A stretch of DNA of 43,678 nt from Sulfurimonas sp. (GCA_030247515.1 JAOTSA010000007.1:1-43678), one strand, 5' to 3'. Numbered from the stretch's first letter, positions 18,186-26,863 are shown. Notes: generated from the letters alone by a model not told the origin. Numbers and translations: made by a program.

Positions 18186-18512
18186 ATGCAAAGAGAAGCA
18201 GTGCTTACTCAGTTGGGATACGCACCAAATGAAGCGTTACTCAAACAACTTGAGAAAATTGAAGAAAATACACAGGGGTATGAAAAAATCCAAAAACATA
18301 TTATGGATTTGCATAGTCACTTAAGAGTGGATGATGCCTATGTCGCAATGTCCAATTCAAACGACTGCTTTAAAATCAAAATAGATACTCCATCCCCTGA
18401 AATGGCGCAGGAAGCGCATGAAAAAGTGAAACATTTTAGTGAAAAATATAAGGTAAAAGTCGAAAAACTAGACAATAAAAACACCTACTATATAGTAGGG
18501 TTTAACGTATAG
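18186..18512 (+). CDS. Small conserved protein of unknown function
   Basis: The 108-residue product is soluble, with no signal peptide or membrane helix. The N-terminal half (EALLKQLEKIEENTQGYEKI) is helical and charged; the C-terminal half alternates strands and a helix (FKIKIDTPSP, YYIVGFNV). An AAAGGA site lies 8 bases before the ATG. It is followed after 11 bases by the greB-like gene. I do not recognise a family. Coding is supported by its length, ribosome binding site and position. Confidence 0.65.
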   Translation: MQREAVLTQLGYAPNEALLKQLEKIEENTQGYEKIQKHIMDLHSHLRVDDAYVAMSNSNDCFKIKIDTPSPEMAQEAHEKVKHFSEKYKVKVEKLDNKNTYYIVGFNV

Positions 18513-18523
18513 GCGGCGGAGTT

Positions 18524-19048
18524 TTGCAAGAGCCTATGAGCGTTGAGGGGTACGATGTTTTAGTGGAGGAGTTTAAGTTTTTGCTTGAGGTTGAAAAGCC
18601 CAAAGTTGCGCATGAAAAACTTGTTGCGGCGGCTTTGGGAGACAGAAGCGAAAATGCAGACTATCAAGCGGCAAAAGAGAAACTCCGCCACATTGACAAG
18701 AGGCTTTTTTATCTAAACTCTATGATACAAAAAGCCCAAATCATCGACCCTTCCCGCCTCTCTCATGAGAGAGTGAGTTTTGGAAGCAGTGTACGCATCG
18801 TTAATCTTGAAACGGATGAAGAGGAGTGCTTTACGATTTGCGGTGTTTTAGAGTCTGAACCCGAAAATGGGCTTATAAGCGTACACTCTCCACTTGCCCG
18901 TGCATTGCTTGGCAAAGAGGTTGATGAGCAGTTTAAGCTTCAGCTTCCAAATGGAAAAAAAGAGTACGAAATTTTAGAGATTTTCTACAAAAACATCTTT
19001 TCTCTCAAAAAAAATATCCGCACAAAAGAGCAGTTCGCTTTTCATTAA
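18524..19048 (+). CDS. greB: Transcription elongation factor GreB-like
   Basis: Gre factors insert a coiled coil into the RNA polymerase secondary channel and stimulate cleavage of backtracked RNA. LGDRSENADYQAAKEKLRHI carries the acidic tip residues, and the following RLFYLNSMIQKAQIIDPS fits GreB better than GreA. The C-terminal FKBP-like domain includes VSFGSSVRIVNLE and SVHSPLARALLGKEVDEQF. It has 174 residues from a TTG at 18524; an ATG at 18536 (170 residues) is also possible. The TTG aligns with the E. coli GreB N-terminus but has GGAG only 2 bases before it, while the ATG has AAGAG 3 bases before it. Confidence 0.9.
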   Translation: MQEPMSVEGYDVLVEEFKFLLEVEKPKVAHEKLVAAALGDRSENADYQAAKEKLRHIDKRLFYLNSMIQKAQIIDPSRLSHERVSFGSSVRIVNLETDEEECFTICGVLESEPENGLISVHSPLARALLGKEVDEQFKLQLPNGKKEYEILEIFYKNIFSLKKNIRTKEQFAFH

Positions 19049-19111
19049 AATTCTTTTTACTTCACATTAGATATAATTGCCGCTTAAAAACCAAATTTTT
19101 AGGATTTCCCC

Positions 19112-21328
19112 GTGAGCCAACAACTAGAAAATATAGAAAAAGTACTCTCTTCACACAAGTTGTCAAATGAAGACTATGCACACATCAAGCAGATTTTAGG
19201 GCGTGAGCCTAATCTTGTTGAAATTGGGATTTTTTCCGCAATGTGGAGCGAACACTGTAGCTATAAATCTTCAAAGGTTCACTTAAGCGGGTTTCCTACA
19301 AAAGCTCCATGGGTTATCCAAGGTCCTGGAGAAAATGCTGGTGTTATCGACATCGGAGATGGTTATGCGGCTGTTTTTAAGATGGAGTCACACAACCACC
19401 CAAGCTTTATAGAACCGTATCAAGGGGCTGCAACGGGTGTTGGCGGAATCATGCGTGATGTTTTTACGATGGGTGCTAGACCTATCGCAAACCTCAATGC
19501 TCTAAGATTTGGAAATGTTCTAAACGATGACAAGATTTCTGCACATCAGAGATACCTTGTTCGTGGCGTTGTAGCTGGGATTGGCGGTTATGGAAACTGT
19601 ATGGGAGTTCCTACCATCGGCGGAGAGACAAGTTTTGACGAGTGTTATAACGGAAATATTTTAGTAAACGCTTTTACTTTAGGTCTTGCAAAATCAGATG
19701 AAATTTTTTACGGAAGAGCTGACGGTATCGGCAATCCTGTTATCTATGTCGGTGCAAAAACTGGGCGTGACGGTTTAGGCGGAGCGGTTATGTCGTCTGA
19801 CAGTTTTACAGAAGAGTCAAAATCCCTCCGTCCGACTGTTCAAGTGGGTGACCCATTTACTGAAAAACTTCTTTTAGAGGCTTGTTTAGAGCTTTTCAAG
19901 ACTGACCATGTTGTAGGTATCCAAGATATGGGTGCGGCTGGTCTTACATCTTCATCTTTTGAGATGGCTGGACGAAGCGGAAGCGGTATGATAATGCACT
20001 TAGATAAAGTTCCTGCTCGTGAAGAGGGGATGACCCCGTACGACTTTATGCTTTCAGAATCGCAAGAGCGTATGCTTCTTTGTGCGAAAAAAGGGAGTGA
20101 AGCCGAAATCATTAAGATATTTGAGAAGTGGGATTTGGATGCGGCGGTTATCGGTGAAGTAACTGCAACTGGCAATATGGAACTTTTCTGGCACGGAGAT
20201 AAAGTGGCAGAAGTTCCTGTAAACCCTGTGAGTGAAGAAGCACCAGTTCTCAACCGCCCGATGACTCGCCCTGCTTATTTGGACAAAATTGCAGATGTGA
20301 CTATCAACGATTTTCCTCGTGTATCGAACCAAGAGGCGTTTGAGAGACTGACTAAGTCTATGGAAGTAGTCGATAAATCATGGATTTATACGCAGTATGA
20401 CTCTATGGTTCAGACAAATACCATCAAAAAAGGCGGCATGTTAGACGCTTCTGTTATCCGTGTCAAAGAGAACGGCAAAGCACTCGCAATGTCGGCTGAC
20501 TGTAATGTTCGCTACTGTTACATAGACCCAAAAGGCGGAGCGGCGGCAGCGGTTATCGAGTCTGGGCGAAATGTTGCTATGAGCGGGGCTAGACCTTTGG
20601 CGATTACTGATTGTCTAAACTTTGGAAATCCTGAAAATCCTGAGGTTATGTGGCAGTTTGGCGAGAGCTGTTTGGGGATTAAAGAGGCTTGTGCGGCACT
20701 TACAACTCCGGTTATCGGCGGAAATGTTTCACTTTACAACGAGACAAACGGTGTCTCTGTTTTCCCTACTCCATCTATCGCAACGGTCGGTGTAAACGAC
20801 GATGCAAACAAAGTTTTGATGTCAAGTTTTCAAGAAGAGGGGAACTCTATTTATCTTGTAGGAGAGAATGCAAGTGAATTTGGCGGCTCTCTTTACATGA
20901 AAGAGATTTGTGGCACGGTTGCGGGCAAACTTCCTGAGATAGACTATGAAAAAGAGCTTTATCTTTGGGATTTGGTTATCGAAGCAAATAAAAAAGGTAT
21001 CTTAGAGTGCGCAAAAGATGCAAGTAGCGGCGGTGTGGCTATAGCTTTAGCAAAAATGGCGGCGGTAAGCGGTCTTGGATGCAGCGTTAGAATGCTTGTT
21101 GATGATGAGAGAGATATCTTTTCAGAGACTATGAGCCGTGCTATCGTTGAGGTAAAACAAGAAAATAGCGCAGATTTTGAGACGATGAGCGGAGGTCTGA
21201 TGTTCTGCCAAAAAATCGGAACTATAGGCGGAGATAAAATCAAAATCAACAATGTTGAGATGAGCATGAGTGAGCTTCAAGACAACTACTTCAACACATT
21301 CAAGCGAGTAATTGAGAGGGATATTTAG
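19112..21328 (+). CDS. purL: Phosphoribosylformylglycinamidine synthase subunit PurL
   Basis: PurL is the ATP-dependent synthetase subunit that converts FGAR to FGAM in purine synthesis, using ammonia from PurQ with PurS as a bridge. At 738 residues it is the small-form PurL, so separate purS and purQ genes must lie outside the window. [16 protein letters not shown] (~43-58), the [27 protein letters not shown] stretch (given here in part: SHNHPS) and the second-half GGNVSLYNE are typical AIRS-like motifs. It starts with GTG at 19112 with AGGA 7 bases upstream. A repeat element follows its stop. Confidence 0.96.
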   Translation: MSQQLENIEKVLSSHKLSNEDYAHIKQILGREPNLVEIGIFSAMWSEHCSYKSSKVHLSGFPTKAPWVIQGPGENAGVIDIGDGYAAVFKMESHNHPSFIEPYQGAATGVGGIMRDVFTMGARPIANLNALRFGNVLNDDKISAHQRYLVRGVVAGIGGYGNCMGVPTIGGETSFDECYNGNILVNAFTLGLAKSDEIFYGRADGIGNPVIYVGAKTGRDGLGGAVMSSDSFTEESKSLRPTVQVGDPFTEKLLLEACLELFKTDHVVGIQDMGAAGLTSSSFEMAGRSGSGMIMHLDKVPAREEGMTPYDFMLSESQERMLLCAKKGSEAEIIKIFEKWDLDAAVIGEVTATGNMELFWHGDKVAEVPVNPVSEEAPVLNRPMTRPAYLDKIADVTINDFPRVSNQEAFERLTKSMEVVDKSWIYTQYDSMVQTNTIKKGGMLDASVIRVKENGKALAMSADCNVRYCYIDPKGGAAAAVIESGRNVAMSGARPLAITDCLNFGNPENPEVMWQFGESCLGIKEACAALTTPVIGGNVSLYNETNGVSVFPTPSIATVGVNDDANKVLMSSFQEEGNSIYLVGENASEFGGSLYMKEICGTVAGKLPEIDYEKELYLWDLVIEANKKGILECAKDASSGGVAIALAKMAAVSGLGCSVRMLVDDERDIFSETMSRAIVEVKQENSADFETMSGGLMFCQKIGTIGGDKIKINNVEMSMSELQDNYFNTFKRVIERDI

Positions 21329-21345
21329 TCCACAGACTTTTTACA

Positions 21346-21428
21346 CGATAAAACGAACAAGTCCGTTTTATCGGCAGGGACTAAAGTCCCTTGCATCCCC
21401 CTAAAGCTACGAAAAAACAAGTTTTTCG
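21346..21428 (-). repeat. Intergenic palindromic repeat, copy 2 (inverted)
   Basis: Read on the minus strand this copy has the same order as copy 1 at 9062: hairpin CGAAAAAC/GTTTTTTCG (21410-21428), CGTAGCTTTAG, a GGGAC/GTCCC hairpin (21377-21390), and a 28-base hairpin (21346-21373, arms CGATAAAACG and CGTTTTATCG). Arm bases changed between copies while pairing was kept (ACT/AGT against GAT/ATC), which suggests that structure is conserved. It lies between the convergent purL and MOSC genes and may act as a two-way terminator. Confidence 0.75.
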
Positions 21429-21432
21429 AGAT

Positions 21433-22122
21433 TTAATCGACCTTCATATATTCAAGTGAAAACTCTCCAATGATTCTCTTCTCTATGCTTGCTCTGTAAG
21501 ATGGGGCAAGAGATGGGACGCTCAAAATTTTCTCTAAGATGTCTCTGTGCATAATGGGGTTGGCAAACGCCATATTTGCATCGAGGATAGAGACTTGCTC
21601 TGCTTCACGAGAGAGCAAAACCACTTCATCTCCTGCTCCTAAAAATCCCTCTTCAATCACACGGTAGTACCAGCCTGTAAGTCCCGTTGCGTAAATCTCA
21701 TGGGTAAATTTTTTGTTGTTCCAGCGTTTTGATATCTTCCAACAAGGTTTTCTAGGTTGGGAGACTTGCAGCACGACAGAGCCGATTTTGTGGATGTCGC
21801 CCAAACATACACTACTCTCATGAAGTCCTGAAATGGTTAGATTTTCAGAGAGTGCGCCAAAGGAAATCTCTTTTTGTAAAAACTCGCTCCACTCTTTGTA
21901 GTTTTCGTAACTGTTGGCAAATATGGCTTTATCTTCTCCGCCATGGTGGATTTTGTCGGCTACTTCATCGCTCTCAAGACCGAGCTTGCCTGCCCAAAGC
22001 CTCAAAGATGTAGGCTCTTTAAAAGAGCCGCTTTCCCAATACTTCGTTAAAAACTCATGGCTCTGCTTGTCCCCATACTCTTTTGCTTTGCCTATTTGTA
22101 GAGATAGAAGTTTGTACTGCAT
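21433..22122 (-). CDS. MOSC domain protein, YiiM-like
   Basis: MOSC domains are found in molybdenum cofactor sulfurases and in YiiM, which detoxifies N-hydroxylated bases. The 229 residues begin with KLLSLQIGKAKEY, contain DKIHHGGEDKAIFANSYENYKEW (in part: HHGGEDKAIFA) and GALSENLTISGL, and hold the conserved QPRKPCWKIS with the cofactor-site Cys at ~125. A short helical 3-alpha domain follows at the C-terminus, as in YiiM. The substrate is unknown. It is convergent with purL and divergent from purH. Confidence 0.85.
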   Translation of the reverse strand: MQYKLLSLQIGKAKEYGDKQSHEFLTKYWESGSFKEPTSLRLWAGKLGLESDEVADKIHHGGEDKAIFANSYENYKEWSEFLQKEISFGALSENLTISGLHESSVCLGDIHKIGSVVLQVSQPRKPCWKISKRWNNKKFTHEIYATGLTGWYYRVIEEGFLGAGDEVVLLSREAEQVSILDANMAFANPIMHRDILEKILSVPSLAPSYRASIEKRIIGEFSLEYMKVD

Positions 22123-22248
22123 GTTTTCCCCTTTTGAAAAAAGAGATATTCTAGCAAAAAATGAAAAAATTCTCCTTATCTTGATGCAATTAAAGAGTTC
22201 AAAGCATCCCTTGGATAAAATTGCATAATTTATTTTTAGGAAATTTTG

Positions 22249-23784
22249 ATGAAAAGAGCGTTGGTAAGCGTAAGCGATAAGAGCGGTGTGGTTGAGTTTT
22301 GTACTTCTTTGGTAAAAAACGGATTTGAAATCATCTCAACGGGTGGAACATATAAGATACTTGTTGAAAATGGCATCAAAGCTATCGAGATAGATGAGGT
22401 TACAAAATTTCCAGAGTGTTTTGAGGGGCGTGTAAAAACGCTAAATCCATTCGTTCATGGCGGAATTTTGCATCGTCGTGACAAGCAGTCGCACTTAGAT
22501 CAAGCGGCGGAATTGGGCGTTGAAGCGATTGATTTGGTTTGTGTAAATCTCTATCCGTTTAAAGCGACAATCGAGAAAACTGATGATTTTGAAGAAATCA
22601 TAGAAAACATCGACATCGGCGGACCTGCAATGGTTCGTTCTGCTTCTAAAAACTTTGACAGCGTTATGATTGTAACGGATGTAAATGATTATGCAAAAGT
22701 TATAGACGCACTAGAAAATGAGAAAAATACGCTTGAGTTCCGTCGTAATCTTATGATAAAAGCGTTTGAACATACAGCGGCGTACGATGGCATGATAGCA
22801 AACTATATGAACAAGCGTTTTAACGGCGGTTTTGGTGCAAAACAGTTTATAGTAGGAAGCAAAGTGATGGATACCCGTTACGGTGAAAATCCTCATCAAA
22901 AAGGGGCGTTGTACGAATTTGACAAACACTACTCAGAGAACTTTAAAACGCTAAAGGGCGAAGCTAGTTTTAACAACCTAAACGACCTAAGCGGTGCGGT
23001 TAAAATCGCCTCCGCATTTGGAGATGCAAATGCTATATGTATCACAAAGCATGGCAATCCTTGCGGTTTTGCTATCCGTGATAATTTGGTAGATGCTTAT
23101 ATTGAGGCTCTAAAATGCGACCCTGTATCGGCATTTGGCGGTGTTGTTGCGGTTAATGGTGTAGTTACAAAAGAGCTGGCACTTAAGATGAATGAAATCT
23201 TCTTAGAAGTCATCATTGCGGGGCGTTTTACAGAGGAGGCGTTAGAAGTTTTTGAGAGCAAAAAACGCATCAAACTTTTTGAGATGGGTCATGACAAGCT
23301 AGTTCTTGCAAACGATGAGAAGGATTTTAAGCATATCGACGGCGGTTTTGTCTATCAAGATGCCGACAAAGTAAATGACGATGAAGTCAAAAATGCAAAA
23401 CTTATGACGATGAGAGAGGCAAACGAGCAGGAGAAAAAAGATATGGAGATAGCATACAAAGTAGCATCTCTTACAAAATCAAACTGCGTAGTTTATGTCA
23501 AAAACTCTGCAATGGTAGCAGTCGGCATGGGAATGACCAGCCGAGTTGACGCAAGCCAATGTGCGCTTAAAAAAGCTAAAGAGATGGGGCTTGATGTAAC
23601 GGGTGCCGCACTTGCAAGCGAAGCGTTTTTCCCATTCCGTGACAGCATCGACGCTGCCGCTGAGGCTGGCGTAAAAAGCGTCATAGAACCAGGTGGAAGC
23701 ATCCGTGACGACGAGGTAATCGCCGCTGCAAATGAGTACGGCATGAGCCTTTACTTCTCAGAAGTGAGACACTTTTTGCACTAA
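22249..23784 (+). CDS. purH: Bifunctional AICAR transformylase/IMP cyclohydrolase
   Basis: PurH carries out the last two steps of IMP synthesis. The 511 residues have an MGS-like IMP cyclohydrolase domain at the N-terminus ([25 protein letters not shown], ~1-140) and the AICAR transformylase domain (~195-511) with [25 protein letters not shown] and the C-terminal SDAFFPF-like [13 protein letters not shown]. The ATG at 22249 has AGGA 7 bases upstream; a TTG directly before it would add one residue. A small hairpin follows the stop. Confidence 0.96.
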   Translation: MKRALVSVSDKSGVVEFCTSLVKNGFEIISTGGTYKILVENGIKAIEIDEVTKFPECFEGRVKTLNPFVHGGILHRRDKQSHLDQAAELGVEAIDLVCVNLYPFKATIEKTDDFEEIIENIDIGGPAMVRSASKNFDSVMIVTDVNDYAKVIDALENEKNTLEFRRNLMIKAFEHTAAYDGMIANYMNKRFNGGFGAKQFIVGSKVMDTRYGENPHQKGALYEFDKHYSENFKTLKGEASFNNLNDLSGAVKIASAFGDANAICITKHGNPCGFAIRDNLVDAYIEALKCDPVSAFGGVVAVNGVVTKELALKMNEIFLEVIIAGRFTEEALEVFESKKRIKLFEMGHDKLVLANDEKDFKHIDGGFVYQDADKVNDDEVKNAKLMTMREANEQEKKDMEIAYKVASLTKSNCVVYVKNSAMVAVGMGMTSRVDASQCALKKAKEMGLDVTGAALASEAFFPFRDSIDAAAEAGVKSVIEPGGSIRDDEVIAAANEYGMSLYFSEVRHFLH

Positions 23785-23796
23785 GATTTTTTCTAC

Positions 23797-23820
23797 ATGT
23801 CAGGCATTTTTGCTTGACAT
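23797..23820 (+). terminator. Possible purH terminator hairpin
   Basis: Arms ATGTCA and TGACAT, extended by a GC pair on each side, close a loop of about six bases with a T run inside it. It lies 13 bases after the purH stop. No strong T run follows, so termination strength is uncertain. Confidence 0.4.
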
Positions 23821-23837
23821 CAGAAATATAATTACCT

Positions 23838-23870
23838 CTAAAACGGACGAGTTCGTTTTAGTGCGTAATC
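23838..23870 (+). repeat. Intergenic palindromic repeat, copy 3 (partial)
   Basis: The hairpin with arms CTAAAACG and CGTTTTAG and its downstream flank match 9119-9151 almost base for base, including loop GACGAGTT and the following GTGxGTAAT. The upstream parts present in copies 1 and 2 are missing. It lies just upstream of the antitoxin gene, 47 bases before its ATG, and could affect its expression. Confidence 0.75.
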
Positions 23871-23907
23871 AGTGTATAATTGAAAAAATCCATTAAGGAG
23901 CAAAAAT

Positions 23908-24180
23908 ATGCAAACGATACATTTGGAAGTAAAAGATAGTTATGTGGCAAATATTATGACGCTTTTACATAGCCTAAAAGATGGCATGATCGATAAGATA
24001 GAGATTCAAAGCGACCCAAATCTCAAAGATGACCCTTACTTTTACGAAAGAAGAGAAGATTTGCACAAGCTGCGAGATGATGTACGAAGCGGGAAAATGC
24101 AGATGTTTACACAAAACGAATATGATGAAGATATGGCTCTTTTTATGAAAAACCTAGAAGTCAAATATGCAAATAGTTAG
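23908..24180 (+). CDS. Probable antitoxin of a type II TA pair
   Basis: The 90-residue acidic protein starts MQTIHLEVKDSYVANIMTLL, an N-terminal strand-helix that resembles antitoxins of RelB/ParD-like pairs, and has a charged C-terminal half likely to wrap its toxin. TTAAGGAG precedes the ATG as a strong ribosome binding site, and TATAAT at 23875-23880 may be its -10 box. Its last codons overlap the original start of the toxin gene (ATG at 24167), the usual coupling for such pairs. With the toxin broken it may be an orphan now. The family name is an inference from size, fold and context. Confidence 0.65.
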   Translation: MQTIHLEVKDSYVANIMTLLHSLKDGMIDKIEIQSDPNLKDDPYFYERREDLHKLRDDVRSGKMQMFTQNEYDEDMALFMKNLEVKYANS

Positions 24181-24563
24181 AACAACTTTTTATAGTAGAC
24201 TTCTTGCATAACCTAAAAATTAGATTCCAAGTCAAGCTTGGAATGACGAGATTTGTGAGTTTTCGTCATCCTGAACTTGATTCAGGATCTAGGTTATGCA
24301 AGAAGTCTAGTAAAAAACTTAAAGAGATTCTTGAGTACATTGCTTATGACAAGCTCAGTGCTGCAAAAAAATTTAACAAAAAACTTGATGAACAGATAGG
24401 CGGCTTACTGGTTTTTCCACACAAATACAGAAAATCAAAATATTTTGAAGCCGAAAATATCAGAGATATGATTTTTAGCGGCTATACCATCATCTATGAA
24501 ATCTTTGAAGATAAAATCGAAATCTTAACCATCTTCAACCAAAATCTCCCTCTTGAAAAATAG
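24167..24563 (+). pseudogene. RelE/ParE-like toxin gene interrupted by a MITE
   Basis: The ancestral gene starts at ATG 24167 inside the antitoxin gene (MQIVRTTFYS) but now reaches TAA at 24209-24211 inside the inserted element after 14 codons. The rest of the toxin resumes after 24311 (KKLKEILEYIAYDKLSAAKK, later DMIFSGYTIIYEIF and ILTIFNQN), a typical RelE/ParE pattern. Removing the insert with one target copy restores an uninterrupted frame of about 93 residues, the normal toxin length. A frame from TTG 24204 reads through the element into the toxin body (119 residues) and might still be expressed by reinitiation, because that TTG lies 3 bases before the stop. I consider the toxin inactive or altered. 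Confidence 0.8.
24197..24308. mobile_element. 112-bp MITE-like palindromic element
   Basis: Perfect 19-base terminal inverted repeats lie at 24197-24215 and 24290-24308 (AGACTTCTTGCATAACCTA and its complement). Flanks are either a 3-base AGT duplication (24194-24196, 24309-24311) or a TA duplication with the ends shifted by one base; the TA version is typical of IS630/Tc1-mariner-type MITEs. Inside are two hairpins, TTCCAAG-TCAA-GCTTGGAA and TCCTGAA-CTTGA-TTCAGGA, arranged as an imperfect inverted repeat of each other, so the whole element can fold into one long cruciform. It encodes no transposase. Confidence 0.85.
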
Positions 24564-24629
24564 TCAAGCCCAAACTTTCCATTAACCCATCTCAACTATA
24601 ATTTTTCAAAAATTCTAAGAGGAATAAAA

Positions 24630-25511
24630 ATGTTCAAAAGAGTAGGGCTTTTTTTACTTACAAATATCGCCGTTATGGTGGTTATCGGGATAATCGTCAA
24701 TATTTTCGGATTGAACAGATTTTTGCATGCCAATGGGCTTGATTTGGGGATGCTTTTTGTCTATTCGCTTGTGATTGGTTTTAGCGGTTCGCTTATCTCG
24801 CTTTTGATGTCCAAGCAGATGGCAAAGATGTCGGTGGGTGCGAGAGTTATAGCAAATCCTGCAAACTCTGAGGAGTTTTGGCTGGTTGAGACGGTAGCGA
24901 GACTTTCGCAAAAAGCGGGTATCAAGATGCCAGAAGTGGCGATTTTTGATGACATGAGTCCAAATGCTTTTGCAACAGGTGCTTTTAAAAATGATGCTTT
25001 GGTTGCCGTGAGCCGTGGGCTTTTGAGAAGCATGACACAAAAAGAGGTCGAAGCAGTTTTAGGACACGAGATAGGGCATGTCGCCAACGGAGACATGGTA
25101 ACACTCACGCTTTTGCAAGGAGTTGTAAACACTTTTGTGGTCTTTTTTGCCCGTATTATCGGTTATGTGGTCGATAGAGTTATACTCAAAAACAGAGGTG
25201 AGGGTGCGGGCGTGGGTTACATGATAGCAAGCGTGGCAGCGGAGATAGTTTTGGGTGTTTTGGCATCAATGATAGTGATGGCATTTTCAAGATACAGAGA
25301 GTATAGAGCCGATGAGGCAGGAGCAAATTTCTCAAGCACGCAAAACATGATAGCAGCGCTTCAAGCACTGCAACGCTCCAAAGAAGAGCCACACTTGCCA
25401 GAAGCCATCAAAGCGTTTGGTATCAACGGCAAGGGGTTTGCAGCACTCTTTAGTACCCATCCATCACTTGAAGATAGGATAGAAAAACTAAAAAGTTTCC
25501 GCCAGAGTTGA
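24630..25511 (+). CDS. htpX: Membrane zinc metalloprotease HtpX
   Basis: HtpX is an M48 protease of the inner membrane that degrades damaged membrane proteins. The 293 residues have two N-terminal membrane helices (~7-25 and ~40-60), the zinc motif GHEIGHVANGD (~144-154, HEXXH), two further helices (~160-180 and ~190-215) and the third-ligand stretch SRYREYRADEAGA (~223). Length is normal. AGAGGA precedes the ATG. The last codons and stop overlap the HspR operator of the next operon, so htpX sits in a protein quality-control block with cbpA and hspR. Confidence 0.95.
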   Translation: MFKRVGLFLLTNIAVMVVIGIIVNIFGLNRFLHANGLDLGMLFVYSLVIGFSGSLISLLMSKQMAKMSVGARVIANPANSEEFWLVETVARLSQKAGIKMPEVAIFDDMSPNAFATGAFKNDALVAVSRGLLRSMTQKEVEAVLGHEIGHVANGDMVTLTLLQGVVNTFVVFFARIIGYVVDRVILKNRGEGAGVGYMIASVAAEIVLGVLASMIVMAFSRYREYRADEAGANFSSTQNMIAALQALQRSKEEPHLPEAIKAFGINGKGFAALFSTHPSLEDRIEKLKSFRQS

Positions 25512-25541
25512 TTGACATCCACTCAACTCTTGTGATATAAT
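25507..25541 (+). promoter_or_regulatory. HAIR-like HspR operator over the cbpA-hspR promoter
   Basis: Half-sites GTTGATT (25507-25513) and ACTCAAC (25521-25527) are 7 bases apart. They form a near-perfect inverted repeat, 6 of 7 paired, and fit HAIR at 11 of 14 positions. A consensus -35 TTGACA (25512-25517) and TATAAT (25536-25541) are 18 bases apart, the same architecture as at clpB. HspR would repress its own operon here. The first half-site overlaps the htpX stop codon. Confidence 0.82.
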
Positions 25542-25576
25542 CTCGCTTAATAGTATATTTTTTGTAGGATAAAAAC

Positions 25577-26461
25577 ATGAGTAAATCATTATATGAAACA
25601 TTAGAGATATCAGAAAATGCAAGCGAAGCAGAGATTAAAAAAGCGTATAGAAAGTTGGCGAGACAGTACCATCCAGATATCAACAAAGAAAAAGGTGCGG
25701 AGGATAAGTTTAAAGAGATTAACGCAGCCTATGAAATACTAAGCGACAAGCAGAAAAAAGCGCAGTATGATGCACACGGCGACAGTATGTTCGGCGGGCA
25801 AAATTTCCATGATTTCTCCCGTTCACATGGTGGCGGCGGAGCAGATTTGGATGAGATTTTGCGAAGTATGTTCTCAGGTGGTGGTTTTGGCGGATTTGGC
25901 GGCGGCGGTTTTGGTGGCGGCGGCGGATTTGGCGGTTTTTCACAGCAGAGACAACAGCCAAATCTTGACATAGAGACAAGCGTTACCATCCCTTTTAGTG
26001 TCTCTATTTTGGGTGGTTCACACTCAGTGGCGGTAAATGGCGAGCGGTTTGATATCAAGATTCCAGCGGGCGTTAACAGCGGCGAGAAGATGCGTGTAAA
26101 AGGCAAGGGTCATGCACAGGGTGGGCGTGCAGGAGACCTTTTTTTAAAGATAAATGTTGCCTCTAACCCAGAGTACACCAGAGAAAATGATGACTTGGTA
26201 AAGCAGTTTAATGTACCGCTTTATGCCGCACTTTTTGGTGACACGGTAACTATTCAAACGCTTGAAAAAGAGATAAAGCTTAAAATTCCGCAAAACACCA
26301 AAAACGGACAGAGATTTCGTGTCAAAGAGATGGGTGCGATGAATCGCAAGACAAAAGAGCGTGGCAATCTCTACCTTGAAGCAAATATAGTGTTGCCAAA
26401 AGTAGAGAGTTTGGATGAAAAACTAGCACAGCTTATGCAAGAAAAATTACCAAAGGAGTAG
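25577..26461 (+). CDS. cbpA: DnaJ-class co-chaperone CbpA
   Basis: The 294-residue J-domain protein stimulates DnaK. The J domain spans ~1-70 with HPD at ~32-34 (QYHPDINKEKG), a Gly/Phe-rich linker lies at ~85-125, and two DnaJ C-terminal beta domains follow (~130-290). No cysteine occurs in the protein, so the zinc finger of true DnaJ is absent, which marks it as CbpA-like. The ATG follows GTAGGAT. hspR begins 3 bases after its stop; the cbpA-hspR pair is known in Helicobacter and Campylobacter. Confidence 0.95.
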   Translation: MSKSLYETLEISENASEAEIKKAYRKLARQYHPDINKEKGAEDKFKEINAAYEILSDKQKKAQYDAHGDSMFGGQNFHDFSRSHGGGGADLDEILRSMFSGGGFGGFGGGGFGGGGGFGGFSQQRQQPNLDIETSVTIPFSVSILGGSHSVAVNGERFDIKIPAGVNSGEKMRVKGKGHAQGGRAGDLFLKINVASNPEYTRENDDLVKQFNVPLYAALFGDTVTIQTLEKEIKLKIPQNTKNGQRFRVKEMGAMNRKTKERGNLYLEANIVLPKVESLDEKLAQLMQEKLPKE

Positions 26462-26464
26462 GGG

Positions 26465-26863
26465 ATGATGCACCAGTATGATGAACCAGTTTATCTCATA
26501 AGTATAGTTGCAAAGATTTTAGATATACATCCACAGACGCTTAGACAGTATGAGAGAGAAAATCTTCTCACGCCATCAAGATCAAACGGCAAGATAAGGC
26601 TCTACTCGCAAAGAGATATCGATAGAATTAAGCTTATCTTGCGCCTCACACGTGAGCTTGGCGTAAACTTGGCAGGAGTAGATATTATTTTGCGCCTTAA
26701 AGAGAGTGTCGATACCATAGAAAAAGATATGCTTGAGCTAAGACAAGAGCTTTTAAGAGCAAAAAACTCCCAAACCGTCTCTCATGATAAAGCGTTGGTC
26801 GCAAAAAAAAGTATTTATGAGATGATATATTTAAAAACTGATTTAAAATTTATTTATATTTAA
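26465..26863 (+). CDS. hspR: Heat-shock repressor HspR
   Basis: HspR is a MerR-type repressor that binds HAIR operators in front of chaperone genes. The 132 residues have the MerR helix-turn-helix near the N-terminus (YLISIVAKILDIHPQTLRQY, then RSNGKIRLYSQRDIDRI, ~8-55), a helix pair, and a coiled-coil tail (~70-115). AAGGAG lies 5 bases upstream and the start is ATG ATG, of which either may be used. Two probable target sites occur in this window, before clpB and before cbpA. Its 3' end overlaps the convergent marR gene by 21 bases. Confidence 0.93.
   Translation: MMHQYDEPVYLISIVAKILDIHPQTLRQYERENLLTPSRSNGKIRLYSQRDIDRIKLILRLTRELGVNLAGVDIILRLKESVDTIEKDMLELRQELLRAKNSQTVSHDKALVAKKSIYEMIYLKTDLKFIYI

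Noticed and set aside
23814-23832. TTGACA and TATAAT as an antitoxin promoter
   Set aside because: The boxes are only 7 bases apart, far too close for sigma-70; TATAAT at 23875 is a better candidate.
25719-26106. Long open frames on the minus strand of cbpA
   Set aside because: They mirror the Gly/Phe-rich repeat of the J protein, lack ribosome binding sites and show composition artefacts.
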